DNA of 64,000 nucleotides from Ectopseudomonas khazarica (GCF_004521985.1 NZ_SBHZ01000011.1:124001-188000); one strand, 5' to 3'. Counted from the stretch's first letter, positions 1 to 9,246 are shown. A program made the numbers and translations. The notes: generated by a model from the sequence alone, not told the origin.

Positions 1-368
1 GGAATCAGGAAGAAGGTCGCCCCGGTCAGTACGGCCAGTCCCATGTTGCCCGTCTCGTGGTTGTGCAGGGTGACGGTCAGGTACAGGTCGGACTCCTCCT
101 GGGCGGTGGTCACGCGCGAAAAGCGACCGCTTTCGGAGAGCGTCTGCGAGATCACTTGTTCCAGTTTGGCGACGTCGGCCGTGCTGACGCGCGGGTTGTC
201 ATTGACCTGGTATTCGCCGAAGACCTTGAGGTAGACGCTCGGTTTCTCCTGTTCGGGCGAGGCGAGCGGCCATTGGTCGACCGTCTGCAGCGAGTGATGG
301 GAGTAGGTCATGCAACCCTGCAGGCTGGCCGAGGCGATCAGCAGGATCAGTGCAAAGAGTTTCTTCAT
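1..368 (-). CDS. Predicted lipoprotein, partial (runs off the window)
   Basis: The reading frame starts at the ATG whose complement is at 366-368 and stays open to base 1, so the C-terminus lies outside the window. The N-terminus is a lipoprotein signal: a Lys-Lys start, a hydrophobic stretch, then the lipobox LQGC with Cys at residue 19, so the protein is probably anchored to a membrane as a lipoprotein. The rest of the visible part is a mixed soluble domain I do not recognise. It lies 13 bp downstream of another lipoprotein gene on the same strand, so the two are probably co-transcribed and may be functionally related. No specific function is assigned. Confidence 0.75.
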   Translation of the reverse strand, partial: MKKLFALILLIASASLQGCMTYSHHSLQTVDQWPLASPEQEKPSVYLKVFGEYQVNDNPRVSTADVAKLEQVISQTLSESGRFSRVTTAQEESDLYLTVTLHNHETGNMGLAVLTGATFFLI

Positions 369-381
369 GGGGAAATCCTTT

Positions 382-984
382 TCAGTGGGTCAGTTGTCGG
401 GTGCCGTCCTGCAGCAACTGCTCGACCAGCTCGGTCAGCTGCTGTCCGCCAGACGGGAACATGTAGTCGTAGTCCCAGAGGCCGGTGTTCTTGTCCACCA
501 CCAGGTTCTTCTGCGACAGCGCCAGTTGCCGGCCCTGGTCGTCGAGGATCTGCAGCTCGGCTGCCAGGTCGTACTTGTCGACGTAGATCGGTCCGTTCAC
601 CCAGATCCAGATCGTCAGCGTCAGCAGTGCGCCAGGGAAGTAACCCGGGTGTGGCGTGCGTTTGCCTTTCAGCGAGGAAAAGTCGAACTGCAGCTGGACG
701 TCCTGTTCATTCAGCTTGGCGGGGAAGCTGATGACGCGCTTGAAGTACTCGCCCTTCTCGATGTGCTGGCTGATCTGGGCGGTCAGCTGGTTGCCGATGT
801 TGCGACGGGTGTTTTCATCGATACGCGTGTCCGTGACCTTGACGTCCTTGATCATCGCGCTGCCCGGCAGGGAGTGTTCGATGATCTGGCTGGGAGGGTA
901 GATCGGACCTGCCGGGGTGAACGACATGCAGCCGGTCAGGGTCATGCCGGCAAGGCCGGCCGCGAGAAAGCGTGCTTTGAACAT
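382..984 (-). CDS. Predicted lipoprotein
   Basis: A 200-residue protein starting at the ATG at 982-984; the frame is open further upstream, but only this start places a signal peptide at the N-terminus (MFKARFLAAGLAGMTLTGCM), with lipobox LTGC and Cys at residue 19. The mature part contains a motif-poor soluble domain with a hydrophobic patch around residues 130-140 (LLTLTIWIWV). First gene of a probable two-gene lipoprotein operon with the truncated gene at 1-368. I do not recognise the family. Confidence 0.75.
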   Translation of the reverse strand: MFKARFLAAGLAGMTLTGCMSFTPAGPIYPPSQIIEHSLPGSAMIKDVKVTDTRIDENTRRNIGNQLTAQISQHIEKGEYFKRVISFPAKLNEQDVQLQFDFSSLKGKRTPHPGYFPGALLTLTIWIWVNGPIYVDKYDLAAELQILDDQGRQLALSQKNLVVDKNTGLWDYDYMFPSGGQQLTELVEQLLQDGTRQLTH

Positions 985-1273
985 CGATGAAGCATCCTTG
1001 GCGTATTGCTGAAAGGGCAGGTATCCGTCGGTGGTATCTGGATTTCCGCCTGAGCGCTGTCCCTCTGCCATCCTTCGGCGCGGCGGGATATTAGCGTCAA
1101 AATGCCATCATTGGAATGGCGAGCTGCAGTGTCTTTCCGCTTCGCCTGGCAACGGATTGCCTCGCGTCGGCAACGTGCTGCCGACGCGGGCCTGGAAGCC
1201 CCGTGGATACTGGCTTTCAGAGCTGGCCCGTAATCTGCTTTATCAGAGGCTGAACGCTTTTCGCGGAGGCCCC

Positions 1274-1723
1274 ATGACCAGTATCAACAACAGCACGCCT
1301 GCCATGCTCAGCTACTACGGCAGCCAGCTCAACAACCGTTCCAGCGCTGCCAGCGGCGACAGCGACACCTCGAGCAGCCAGGACCCGCTGGCCGATCTAC
1401 GCCGTTTCGCCAAGCAGGTGGTGGCGCGCAGCGAGGGTGGCTTGCTGCGCGCGATGCAGGGTGGCACGGCGCAGGCGGCCACCGGCCTGCAGGGCCTTGG
1501 CGAGAGCAAGGCGGCATCGTCTTCGGCGATCCAGTTGCCGGATGTCGAGGACCTCGACCGCGACGATGCGGCCAAGCTGCTGGAACAGGTGCAGAAGATG
1601 GTGGATGGCGGCATGGACGGCAGTGTGCTGATCGCCGGCCGCAACGGCGAGCAGCAGACCGACTCGCTGGAAACCTACCGCCAGTGGCTGCAGGAGAAGG
1701 GCGGGCTGAGCGTCTACGCCTGA
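1274..1723 (+). CDS. Conserved hypothetical protein
   Basis: A 149-residue soluble protein with no signal peptide or membrane segment. The start at 1274 is chosen because a good Shine-Dalgarno GGAGG precedes it by 5-6 bp; the frame is open upstream to 1031 but without a ribosome binding site. The first 40 residues are rich in Ser, Asn and Thr, followed by two helical stretches (about 40-60 and 85-110) and a Gln/Glu-rich C-terminus ending in SVYA. It stands alone, convergent with the diguanylate cyclase gene ten bases away. Function unknown. Confidence 0.7.
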   Translation: MTSINNSTPAMLSYYGSQLNNRSSAASGDSDTSSSQDPLADLRRFAKQVVARSEGGLLRAMQGGTAQAATGLQGLGESKAASSSAIQLPDVEDLDRDDAAKLLEQVQKMVDGGMDGSVLIAGRNGEQQTDSLETYRQWLQEKGGLSVYA

Positions 1724-1733
1724 TGCCGCTGGC

Positions 1734-2786
1734 TCAGCCGGGGACCGCGTCGATCGCGCTGGCCTCGTCTTCGTCCGCGACCACCTGATTGCGCCCGGCG
1801 CGCTTGGCGGCGTAGGTGCGCCTGTCGGCGGCCCGCATCAGTTCGTCCAGCGACTGGCCGTCGCTGCCCAGGCTGGCCACGCCCGCGCTGAGCGTCATGG
1901 GCACGGCGCTGCCGGCCACCTCGAGCGGTTTGTCCGCCAGGCGCTGGCGCAGGCTTTCCGCGATCTCCCGTGCGCGCCCCGGCGGGGTGCTGGGCAGCAG
2001 CACGGCGAATTCCTCGCCACCCATCCGGCAGAACAGGTCATTGATGCGCAACCGCTGCGTCAGCACCGTGGCGAAGTGGGCCAGGGCGCGGTCGCCGACC
2101 TCGTGACCGAAACGGTCGTTGATCTGCTTGAAGTGATCGATATCGACGAACACCAGTGACAGCGCGGTGTCGTTGCGCAGGGCGTGCGCGCGTTCGCGCT
2201 CGAACACTTCGCTCAGCTTCATGCGGTTCGCCAGGCCGGTCAGTGCGTCCGTGGTGGCCTGCTCGATCAGGCGCTTCTCGTTGAGCACCCGGCTGCGTTC
2301 GTAGATATGGGCGAAAATCATCACCGCGAGGCTGGCCAGGCCGAGGTTGGCGAGTATCACGGCGTTGACCAGCTGCTGCTCCGCCGGCAGGCGCTGGTTG
2401 AAGGTGAACAGGCCGATGCCGACGAACAGGATCGAGCCGTACAGGCCCAGGCGCAGCCCGAGTAGCATGTAGCAGATGATCGGAATGGTCTGAATCCAGG
2501 CGAACACGGCGAAGGTGGTATGTGGGCGCGACAGCGCCACGATCATGATGCTGAAGAACGGCAACAGGTAAATCGTGGTCAATAGCTGCAGATTGCGCGT
2601 TCGATCGATGATCATCAGCATGTACAGCGACACGCCGGCGTAGCCGATCTCGAGCGTGGCCAGCAGCCAGTTGTCGCGCAGCAGGTTGACCACGAAGAAG
2701 AACAGGCCGCCGACCAGGGTGATCCAGAGCAGGGCTTTGAGGACCAGGCGTCGATGTTGTTCGTTCTTGGCGAAGTGATCGGGCAT
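1734..2786 (-). CDS. Membrane-bound diguanylate cyclase (GGDEF)
   Basis: A 350-residue protein. Residues about 15-160 form six hydrophobic segments, a MASE-like membrane sensor, and residues 175-340 a GGDEF domain that makes cyclic-di-GMP from two GTP. The active-site loop is GGEEF (256-260), a functional variant, and the product-inhibition site RIND (247-250) sits exactly five residues upstream, so feedback control is expected. The metal-binding D of VDIDHFK and the usual DALTGLANR entry motif are intact. The start at 2784-2786 was preferred to the longer frame to 2888 because it begins directly before the membrane part. The sensed signal is unknown. Confidence 0.92.
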   Translation of the reverse strand: MPDHFAKNEQHRRLVLKALLWITLVGGLFFFVVNLLRDNWLLATLEIGYAGVSLYMLMIIDRTRNLQLLTTIYLLPFFSIMIVALSRPHTTFAVFAWIQTIPIICYMLLGLRLGLYGSILFVGIGLFTFNQRLPAEQQLVNAVILANLGLASLAVMIFAHIYERSRVLNEKRLIEQATTDALTGLANRMKLSEVFERERAHALRNDTALSLVFVDIDHFKQINDRFGHEVGDRALAHFATVLTQRLRINDLFCRMGGEEFAVLLPSTPPGRAREIAESLRQRLADKPLEVAGSAVPMTLSAGVASLGSDGQSLDELMRAADRRTYAAKRAGRNQVVADEDEASAIDAVPG

Positions 2787-2973
2787 TGGCTGTTCTCTGG
2801 CAGGATCGGGCAATCGTCTGGGTGGTTCGAGATGACACCTGGGGCTTATGCAGGAACCCTGCCGTCTGCGCGGCAAACCCACAATCACTGAGGGTTTCGC
2901 GCAGGTCGGCGCTGATCATGATGCTGTGCTGGAGATGGCGACAGAATCACGACGTTAGTGGAGAGAGGGCGGT

Positions 2974-3834
2974 ATGACAACGGCAGGCAAGAGGTGGGGA
3001 CGCGGATCAGGGCTGCTGGCACTGCTGATGGTGGCCGCCGTCACCTCGGTACAGGCGAGCGAAGATGTGGCATTGATCGACGCGATCAACGCCTATCGGG
3101 GCGAAATACAGCGCTGCGGCGTGCAGGCCTCGGAGCCATTGCCACCGCTGGCGGACGACCCGCGCCTGGTGCTGCCGGCCAATGGCACGGCGGACCTGCA
3201 GGACGCGCTCGGCGCCGCCGGCTATCCGCTGGTCAACGTCAAGGCCATCACGCTTTCCGGGCCGCGTGATGCGCGTTCGGCCATGCAGGCGCTGAGCGAG
3301 AGTTTCTGCCGGGTGCTGCTCGACCCGCAGTTCATCGACGTCGGGGTCAGCCAGCAGGGGCGTGACTGGCGCATCGTGCTGGCGCGGCCACTGCTCAGCG
3401 GTCGCCTGCAACCCTGGCAGGCCGAGGGCGAGAAGCTGCTGATGGCGATCAACCGGGCGCGGGCCCAGGCGCGCCATTGTGGTGCCCAGGCCTTCGGCGC
3501 AGCCGATCCGCTGGCCTGGAATGCGCCGCTGGGCAGCGCGGCCGAAAGCCACAGCCGGGCCATGGCCAACGACAACTTCTTCGCCCACCAGGGGCGCGAC
3601 GGACGCACTCCGGGCGATCGCGCCGAGCTGGCCGGCTATGGCGGCGGACGCGTTGGCGAGAACATCGCTGCGGCGCTGGATACGCCGGCCAAGGTCGTTG
3701 AGGGCTGGCTGGCCAGCCCCGGACATTGCGCCAACATCATGAACCCCGAGTACAGCGAACTGGGCGCCGCCTACGCCAGCGACCCGCAGAGCGATGCCGG
3801 CATCTACTGGACGGCGCTGTTCGGCGGGCAGTGA
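2974..3834 (+). CDS. Secreted CAP-domain (SCP/PR-1-like) protein
   Basis: A 286-residue protein with a Sec signal peptide (basic N-terminus, hydrophobic core at 13-25, cleavage near VQAS). Residues about 148-284 form a CAP domain: LLMAINRARAQ helix, the His-containing SHSRAMANDNFFAHQGRDG segment, RVGENIA, and the CAP signature GHCANIMNPEYSELGAAY. The N-terminal 110 residues are a separate region I cannot assign. CAP proteins are extracytoplasmic and have lipid, peptidoglycan or protease-related roles in different lineages; the role here is unknown. Monocistronic, divergent from the diguanylate cyclase gene. Confidence 0.88.
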   Translation: MTTAGKRWGRGSGLLALLMVAAVTSVQASEDVALIDAINAYRGEIQRCGVQASEPLPPLADDPRLVLPANGTADLQDALGAAGYPLVNVKAITLSGPRDARSAMQALSESFCRVLLDPQFIDVGVSQQGRDWRIVLARPLLSGRLQPWQAEGEKLLMAINRARAQARHCGAQAFGAADPLAWNAPLGSAAESHSRAMANDNFFAHQGRDGRTPGDRAELAGYGGGRVGENIAAALDTPAKVVEGWLASPGHCANIMNPEYSELGAAYASDPQSDAGIYWTALFGGQ

Positions 3835-3843
3835 GCCGCCGCC

Positions 3844-4431
3844 TCAGGCGCGGGCGAACAGCGTGGCCAGGTGCTGTTCATAGCGCGCCACGTCGCGCTC
3901 GATGTCCGGCACCTTCATCACGTCGTTGCAGATGAAGGTGGGCAGGGCGCTCATGCCAAGAAACTCGTTGGCCTTGTGGAACGGGAAGTACACCGCGTCC
4001 ACGCCCTTGCCCTCGAAGAAGTCGCTGGGGTCTTCGAACGCCTGCACCGGCGCGTTCCAGGTCAGCGACAGCATGTACTGCTTGCCCTGAATCAGGCCGC
4101 CGCTGCCGTACTTCTGCGAGGCATCGGAGCGGGTGCGGCCGTCGTTGGCGTAGAGGCTGCCGTGGCCGGCGGTGAACACCTCGTCGAGGTAGCGCTTCAC
4201 CGTCCAGGGCGCGCCCATCCACCAGCCGGGCATCTGGTAGATGACGACATCGGCCCAGAGGATCTTCGCGACTTCCTCGTCGACGTCGTAGCCGCCGTCG
4301 ATGAAGGTGGTCTTCACGTCGCAGCCGGCGCGATCGAGGAAGGCCAGCGCCGCGTCGTGCAGGGTGCTGTTGTACTGGCCGTGGGAATGGGCGAAGGCCT
4401 TGCCGCCGTTGAGCAGGAGGATCTTTTTCAT
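3844..4431 (-). CDS. mdaB: NADPH:quinone reductase MdaB
   Basis: A 195-residue flavodoxin-fold protein matching MdaB (E. coli protein 193 residues): LLLNGGKAFAHSHGQYN phosphate-binding start, IYQMPGWWMGAPWTVKRYLDEVF, and LSLTWNAPVQAFEDP are family hallmarks. The enzyme uses FAD and NADPH to reduce quinones to quinols by two electrons, protecting against redox-cycling compounds. It is convergent with the CAP gene upstream and has its own promoter region (4432-4582) shared divergently with the monooxygenase-like gene. Cytoplasmic. Confidence 0.92.
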   Translation of the reverse strand: MKKILLLNGGKAFAHSHGQYNSTLHDAALAFLDRAGCDVKTTFIDGGYDVDEEVAKILWADVVIYQMPGWWMGAPWTVKRYLDEVFTAGHGSLYANDGRTRSDASQKYGSGGLIQGKQYMLSLTWNAPVQAFEDPSDFFEGKGVDAVYFPFHKANEFLGMSALPTFICNDVMKVPDIERDVARYEQHLATLFARA

Positions 4432-4582
4432 CGGGTGTCTCCAGAAAATGTGGCGGCAGGTTAACCAGCCCCGCGCGTGCGAAACACCCAGGCACGCTCA
4501 AATGATTGTTGACTGAAAGTCATGAAATTGAGCGTTTGGCATGCGCTAGCCTAGGGTTTTCCTCACCTGCCCAGGAGCCCTC

Positions 4583-4891
4583 ATGCACGCATTCATCCTT
4601 CACGCCCACACCCGGCCCGAGCAGGCCTCAGCCTTCGAACACCTGTTCCGTGCCTACGTCGAGCCCAGCCGTGCCGAGCCGGGCTGCATCGAGTACCACA
4701 TGCTGCGCGACGCGCAGGACCCGACGCTGTTCATCTTCTACGAGGTATGGGCGTCGCAGGCCGCCCTGGACGCGCACATGGCGCTGCCGCACATGCAGGC
4801 GTTCCATGCACGGCGCATGGACTACCTGCGCCGCGATCTCGAGGTTCGCCGGGTCGAGGTGCTCCTGCCCGCCGCGCTCATCGCGCAGTAG
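4583..4891 (+). CDS. Antibiotic biosynthesis monooxygenase (ABM) domain protein
   Basis: A 102-residue single ABM (dimeric alpha-beta barrel) domain. Features: EHLFRAYVEPSRAEPGCIEYHML and FIFYEVWASQAALDAHMALPHM, the typical strand-helix pattern with the conserved E-x-W. Such small proteins act as cofactor-free oxygenases or as quinol/aldehyde handling proteins (YgiN type). E. coli ygiN sits next to mdaB, and here the gene is divergent from mdaB, which suggests a shared quinone-related role. Its last 14 bases overlap the 3' end of the convergent MerR gene. Confidence 0.85.
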   Translation: MHAFILHAHTRPEQASAFEHLFRAYVEPSRAEPGCIEYHMLRDAQDPTLFIFYEVWASQAALDAHMALPHMQAFHARRMDYLRRDLEVRRVEVLLPAALIAQ

Positions 4892-5297
4892 CCCGGCTTC
4901 TGCTGGCCTGCCGGCTGGCCAGGGTCATCAGGCGCTGGAAGGTGGGGCAGGCCAGGTGGTTCTCGGCCGGGCATGCCGCCGCATGGCGCAGGCCGTCGCG
5001 AATGGCGCTGAGGCGGCGGATGGTCTGGTCCAGCTGTTCGGCCTTGCGCTCCAGGCGCTCGCGGTCGATGGCCGGGCCCCCTTCGCTGGCGAGCATCCCG
5101 GCGATGTCTTCCAGCGAGAAGCCGGCGGTACGCCCCAGCGCGATCAGCGACAGGCGTTGCAGCACCGACTCGGCGAACACCCGCCTCAGGCCGTTGCGGC
5201 CGATCGAGCGGATCAGCCCCTTTTCTTCGTAGTAGCGCAGGGTCGAGGCCGGCAGCCCCGACCAGCGGGCGACGGTGCCGATATCCAGCTCTTTCAT
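4878..5297 (-). CDS. MerR-family transcriptional regulator
   Basis: A 139-residue regulator. Residues 4-70 form the MerR winged helix (TVARWSGLPASTLRYYEEKGLI), followed by a dimerisation helix (80-105). The C-terminus has C109, H114 and C117 (CPAENHLAC), plausible effector or metal ligands. The start at 5295-5297 gives the canonical MerR N-terminus. It is divergent from the DUF2938 gene, and a dyad typical of MerR targets lies in the gap, so that gene is the likely target. The inducer is unknown; SoxR-type four-Cys clusters are absent. Confidence 0.85.
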   Translation of the reverse strand: MKELDIGTVARWSGLPASTLRYYEEKGLIRSIGRNGLRRVFAESVLQRLSLIALGRTAGFSLEDIAGMLASEGGPAIDRERLERKAEQLDQTIRRLSAIRDGLRHAAACPAENHLACPTFQRLMTLASRQASRSRATAR

Positions 5298-5302
5298 GCT
5301 TG

Positions 5303-5322
5303 ACCTCAAGTCGACTTCAACT
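5303..5322. promoter_or_regulatory. Candidate MerR operator
   Basis: An imperfect dyad beginning ACCTCAAGT, with the perfect ten-base core AAGTCGACTT (5308-5317), preceded by TTGACC at 5300-5305. It resembles the ACCTCAAGT/ACTTGAGGT half-sites used by several MerR regulators. No good -10 element is visible at the expected 19-20 bp spacing, so the exact promoter is uncertain. It lies between the MerR gene start and the DUF2938 gene. Confidence 0.45.
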
Positions 5323-5370
5323 GGCAGCCTTCTATCACAGGCATTTCAGCAAGGTTGAATGGAGGTGGTC

Positions 5371-5850
5371 ATGGTAGTCGAAATCATGGTGCTGGGCGTC
5401 GGCGCGACGCTGTCGATGGACCTGTGGGCGTTGCTGCGGCGGCGCTGGTTCGGCGTGGCGTCGCTGGACTATGGCTGGGTCGGGCGCTGGCTGGGGCACA
5501 TGCGCCACGGCCAGTTCCGCCACGCGGCGATCGCCAAGGCGGCGCCGCTGCGGGGCGAGCGTCTGCTCGGCTGGGGCTTCCATTACCTGACCGGGCTGTT
5601 GTTCGCCGCCGCTTTCCTGGCCTGGGGCGGTCAGGCCTGGCTGCAGCGTCCGGCGCTGCTGCCCGCGCTGCTCTTCGGCGTGCTCACGGTGGCCGCGCCG
5701 CTGCTGGTGATGCAGCCGGCCTTCGGCATGGGGATGGCCGCGAGGCGCACGCCCAAACCCTGGCTGGTGCGGCAGCGCGCGTTGCTGACGCACCTGGTGT
5801 TCGGTCTGGGCCTGTACCTGAGCGGGGCGGCGCTGGCCTGGCTGGGCTGA
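5371..5850 (+). CDS. DUF2938 family membrane protein
   Basis: A 159-residue inner-membrane protein. The ATG at 5371 is preferred over 5359 because GGAGGT (5361-5366) sits at ideal distance before it. Segments: a first helix (MVVEIMVLGVGATLSMDLWALL), a helix around 65-85, one at 95-115, and a C-terminal helix. The family is of unknown function and often stands beside MerR-type regulators, as here. The divergent regulator and intervening dyad suggest inducible expression. Confidence 0.75.
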   Translation: MVVEIMVLGVGATLSMDLWALLRRRWFGVASLDYGWVGRWLGHMRHGQFRHAAIAKAAPLRGERLLGWGFHYLTGLLFAAAFLAWGGQAWLQRPALLPALLFGVLTVAAPLLVMQPAFGMGMAARRTPKPWLVRQRALLTHLVFGLGLYLSGAALAWLG

Positions 5851-5858
5851 CGCCTGGC

Positions 5859-7067
5859 TCAGCCCTCGACCGGGATGCTGAACAGCACCGCCGCCAGGCC
5901 GACCAGGCCGAGCAGGGTGAAGCCGGCGATCTGCAGGTGACGCCGCAGGCTGGCCGGCTGCTGCGCGGCGCGTACGGCGGCCAGCAGCGACTGCACGCCG
6001 TAGTACAGGGCGAAGGCCCGCGAGGCGTGGCTGATGATCTCGAAGACATCGAACAGCCAGGTCAGCAGCAGGCCGGTGAGGGTCAGCAGTACGTAGCCGT
6101 GGCGCGCGCGCAGGCGCTGGCCGCTGAGTTCGTTGATCAGCCCGCCCGAGGCGCTGGTGTCGGCCACCGCGGCGCTGAACTGGGCGCTGAGGGCGGCGGC
6201 GATCAGCAAGGGCGGCAGCACCAGGGCGACCACGCCCATCAGGTCGATGATCGCGGTCTCGTCCAGGGTCATCGTCTGCTGGTGGAAACTCAGCGTCAGC
6301 AGGGCCGCATAGACCAGGTAGATGGCGCTGGCGAGCCACTGCGCATGGCGCATCGAGCGTACGCGCGTGGCGGCGTCGTAGTGCTGGCCGAGGTAACGCG
6401 AGGTCTCGAAGCCCTGCACGGTGACGATCAGCCCCAGCAGCAGCTGCAACGCCAGCGTGCCCTGCGTGCTGGCCGGGCTGTAGGCCAGCACGCTCGCCAT
6501 GTCCTGCTGCGCGGTATGCACGGCGAGGCCGGCGAGCAGGCTGGCGATGATCGCCAGCTTCAGGCTCACGGAGAACTTCTCCAGGCGTTCCATCACGCTG
6601 AAGCCGCGCAGGTAGCCGGCGGCGAGGATGAGCAGGTAGATCAGCGTGGTGATGACCTTGGGCAGCGTGCCGCCCCGCACGTCGACGATGCGCCCGGCGA
6701 ACGCACCGAAGAGGTTGAGGTAGTAGGCCACGGAGATGAAGTAGGCGAAGGCCAGCACCCAGGACGACAGCCGTTCGCCAAGGTCCTGCAGCGGCGTGCC
6801 CCGGCCCTGGGGCGAGTCGCCCAGGTAGCGGATGTTGAAGCGCATGGCGCTGCCGAAGGCATAGCCCAGGGCGCACAGGACGAGCATGGCCAGCGGCGCC
6901 CAGCTGCCGAAGTTGACCAGCATCACCGGGCCGAGGATGAGGAAGCCGCTGCCGATGATCGAGGCCAGCGGGGTCACGGTGGCGCGCCACATCGGTGCCT
7001 TGGCGACGCGCGGCCAGAACAGCAGGGCGGCCACCAGCAGCAGCGTCAGCACGATCATCGCGGTCAC
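5859..7067 (-). CDS. Polytopic membrane protein, APC/LeuT-fold-like transporter
   Basis: A 402-residue protein with about eleven hydrophobic segments and short loops. The segment ATVTPLASIIGSGFLILGPVM resembles the broken TM1 of APC-superfamily amino acid transporters, and the repeat of long helices fits a secondary transporter. Substrate cannot be inferred. It is convergent with the DUF2938 gene (8 bp apart) and upstream of rlhA's 3' end on the same strand with an 88 bp gap. Alternative: a permease-like membrane protein without transport activity. Confidence 0.65.
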   Translation of the reverse strand: MTAMIVLTLLLVAALLFWPRVAKAPMWRATVTPLASIIGSGFLILGPVMLVNFGSWAPLAMLVLCALGYAFGSAMRFNIRYLGDSPQGRGTPLQDLGERLSSWVLAFAYFISVAYYLNLFGAFAGRIVDVRGGTLPKVITTLIYLLILAAGYLRGFSVMERLEKFSVSLKLAIIASLLAGLAVHTAQQDMASVLAYSPASTQGTLALQLLLGLIVTVQGFETSRYLGQHYDAATRVRSMRHAQWLASAIYLVYAALLTLSFHQQTMTLDETAIIDLMGVVALVLPPLLIAAALSAQFSAAVADTSASGGLINELSGQRLRARHGYVLLTLTGLLLTWLFDVFEIISHASRAFALYYGVQSLLAAVRAAQQPASLRRHLQIAGFTLLGLVGLAAVLFSIPVEG

Positions 7068-7155
7068 TCGCGGACCTCCGGCAGTCAGGGATTCGAGGGC
7101 GCCTATTCAAGCGCCATGCGCCCGGCGCTTCAAGCGCGCGGGCGCAGGCTGTGAC

Positions 7156-9165
7156 TCAGTGCGAATAGCCCTCGGGCTTGCGGATGGTCTTGAGCAGGTC
7201 ATCCGGGGTGATGTGGCCGACCACCTGGGTGGCGGCACTGCCGGGTTGTGGCAGGTCGAGGATGTGCCCCTTCATCTTGCCGATCACGTGCATCTCGCAC
7301 GGCTTGCAGTCGAACTTCAGGGTCAGCACTTCGTCGCCGTGCACCAGCTGCATCGGCGCGACCTTGGTGCGCACGCCGGTCACGCCCTTGGCTTGCTTCG
7401 GGCACAGGTTGAAGGAGAAGCGCAGGCAGTGCTTGGTGATCATCACCGGCACTTCGCCTTCTTCTTCGTGGGCCTCGTAGGCCGCGTCGATCAGTTGCAC
7501 GCCATGGCGGTGGTAGAAGTCGCGGGCCTTCTGGTTGTAGACGTTGTAGAGGAACGACAGGTGCGACTCGGGGTAGACCGGCGCCGGATCGCTCTCGGCC
7601 TTGCGCTGGCCGCGCGGGTGGGCGGCGACGCGGGCCTCGGTCAGCGCCTCGATGGCCTCGCGCCGCAGCGCCTTGAGCTGCGAGTTGGGCACGAAGAACG
7701 CCTGCGGCGCGTCGAGGCTGACGCCCTGGGCGTGGTAGATGGTGGTGCCGAGCTGGGTGAGCAGGTCGCGCAGGCCATCCAGCGCCTGCTCGGGCTTGTT
7801 GGCGGCGCCGAACGGGCCGGGCAGGGCGACCTCGACGCTGATGCCTTCTTCGCTGGTCGCGGTGAGCTTCAGCGCGTCTTCACGCAGCTCGACCTTCCAG
7901 TTCACGCCGATGCGGCGCTCGGCGCTGGTGCGCTGCAGCGCTTGCTGCCAGTTGTGGTCGAGGTTGCGCGAGAGCGGATGGTTGGGACGCAGGCGCAGCA
8001 GGCCATCGGGCATCTCGTTGGGTTCGACGCGGTAGCGGTAGCGCTTCTCGCCGTCCTCCTCGAACTCGCCCTTGAGCTCGGCGATGTTGGCGCGAAAGCC
8101 CACCACCTCGCGCTTGACCAGCACATTGAGACCGTCGCCGTTGGACAGCGGCGCGTGGGTGACGGCGATCAGGTCGCGCTTGTTCACCTTCTCGACATGG
8201 CCGACGGCGAGCCCGGTGAAGGTCGGCGAGTCGAAGGCGCCGATGTCCACCTTGCGTTCGGTGACGAAGTAATCGGTGCTGCCACGGTGGAAGGTCTTGT
8301 CCGGATCGGGCACGAAGAAGTGCGCGGTACGCCCGCTGGAGGCGCGGGCCAGGTCCGGGCGATCCTCGAGAATCGCGTCCAGCTCGCGGCGGTAGTGGGC
8401 GGTGATGTTCTTCACATAGGCCACGTCCTTGTAGCGGCCCTCGATCTTGAACGAGCGCACGCCAGCTTCCACCAGGGCGCGCAGGTTGGCGCTCTGGTTG
8501 TTGTCCTTCATCGACAGCAGGTGTTTCTCGTAGGCGATCACGCCGCCTTTCTCATCCTTGAGGGTGTAGGGCAGGCGGCAGGCCTGCGAGCAGTCGCCAC
8601 GGTTGGCGCTGCGCCCGGTCTGCGCGTGGGAGATGTTGCACTGGCCGGAGAAGGCCACGCACAGCGCGCCATGGATGAAGAACTCGATGGCGGCATCGGT
8701 GGCATCGCTGATCGCGCGGATCTCCTGCAGGTTCAGCTCGCGCGCCAGCACCAGCTGGGAGAAACCGGCCTGGTCGAGGAACCTGGCCCGTTCCAGGGTG
8801 CGGATATCTGTCTGGGTGCTGGCGTGCAGTTCGATGGGGGGGATGTCCAGGTCCATGACGCCCATGTCCTGCACGATCAGCGCATCCACGCCCGCGTCGT
8901 AGAGCTGGTGGATCAGCGCACGGGCCGGCTCCAGTTCATCGTCATGCAGGATGGTGTTGAGGGTGGTGAACACCCGGGCGTGATAGCGGCGCGCGAACTC
9001 CACCAGCTTGGCGATCTCGCTCACCTCGTTGCAGGCGTTGTGCCGCGCGCCGAAGCTCGGGCCGCCGATGTAGATGGCATCGGCGCCATGCAGGATGGCC
9101 TCGCGGGCGATCTCGACATCACGCGCAGGGCTGAGCAGTTCCAGGTGGTTCTTGGGCAGGGACAT
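7156..9165 (-). CDS. rlhA: 23S rRNA C2501 hydroxylase RlhA (U32 peptidase family)
   Basis: A 669-residue protein closely resembling E. coli RlhA (YdcP), which hydroxylates cytidine 2501 in the peptidyl-transferase centre of 23S rRNA using prephenate and an iron-sulfur cofactor. The U32 core spans about 1-340, with the signature FIHGALCVAFSGQC and further Cys in RGDCSQAC, followed by a DUF3656-type domain and a C-terminal region with FDCKPCEMHV. Start at 9163-9165 (MSLPKNHLELLSPARD) matches the family N-terminus; upstream GTG starts are less likely. Monocistronic. Confidence 0.92.
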   Translation of the reverse strand: MSLPKNHLELLSPARDVEIAREAILHGADAIYIGGPSFGARHNACNEVSEIAKLVEFARRYHARVFTTLNTILHDDELEPARALIHQLYDAGVDALIVQDMGVMDLDIPPIELHASTQTDIRTLERARFLDQAGFSQLVLARELNLQEIRAISDATDAAIEFFIHGALCVAFSGQCNISHAQTGRSANRGDCSQACRLPYTLKDEKGGVIAYEKHLLSMKDNNQSANLRALVEAGVRSFKIEGRYKDVAYVKNITAHYRRELDAILEDRPDLARASSGRTAHFFVPDPDKTFHRGSTDYFVTERKVDIGAFDSPTFTGLAVGHVEKVNKRDLIAVTHAPLSNGDGLNVLVKREVVGFRANIAELKGEFEEDGEKRYRYRVEPNEMPDGLLRLRPNHPLSRNLDHNWQQALQRTSAERRIGVNWKVELREDALKLTATSEEGISVEVALPGPFGAANKPEQALDGLRDLLTQLGTTIYHAQGVSLDAPQAFFVPNSQLKALRREAIEALTEARVAAHPRGQRKAESDPAPVYPESHLSFLYNVYNQKARDFYHRHGVQLIDAAYEAHEEEGEVPVMITKHCLRFSFNLCPKQAKGVTGVRTKVAPMQLVHGDEVLTLKFDCKPCEMHVIGKMKGHILDLPQPGSAATQVVGHITPDDLLKTIRKPEGYSH

Positions 9166-9246
9166 GGTGATTTCTTTTATCAGGCTGGGCACACGGGCAA
9201 GGTGCGCATTGTAGCGGCCTGATGACCCTGCGGCACCTGGGCGTGA

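Noticed and set aside
6886-9222. Long plus-strand open frame opposite rlhA
   Set aside because: It is the antisense of a clear rlhA gene; the translation is Val/Gly/His-rich with no family resemblance, as expected for a GC-rich shadow frame.
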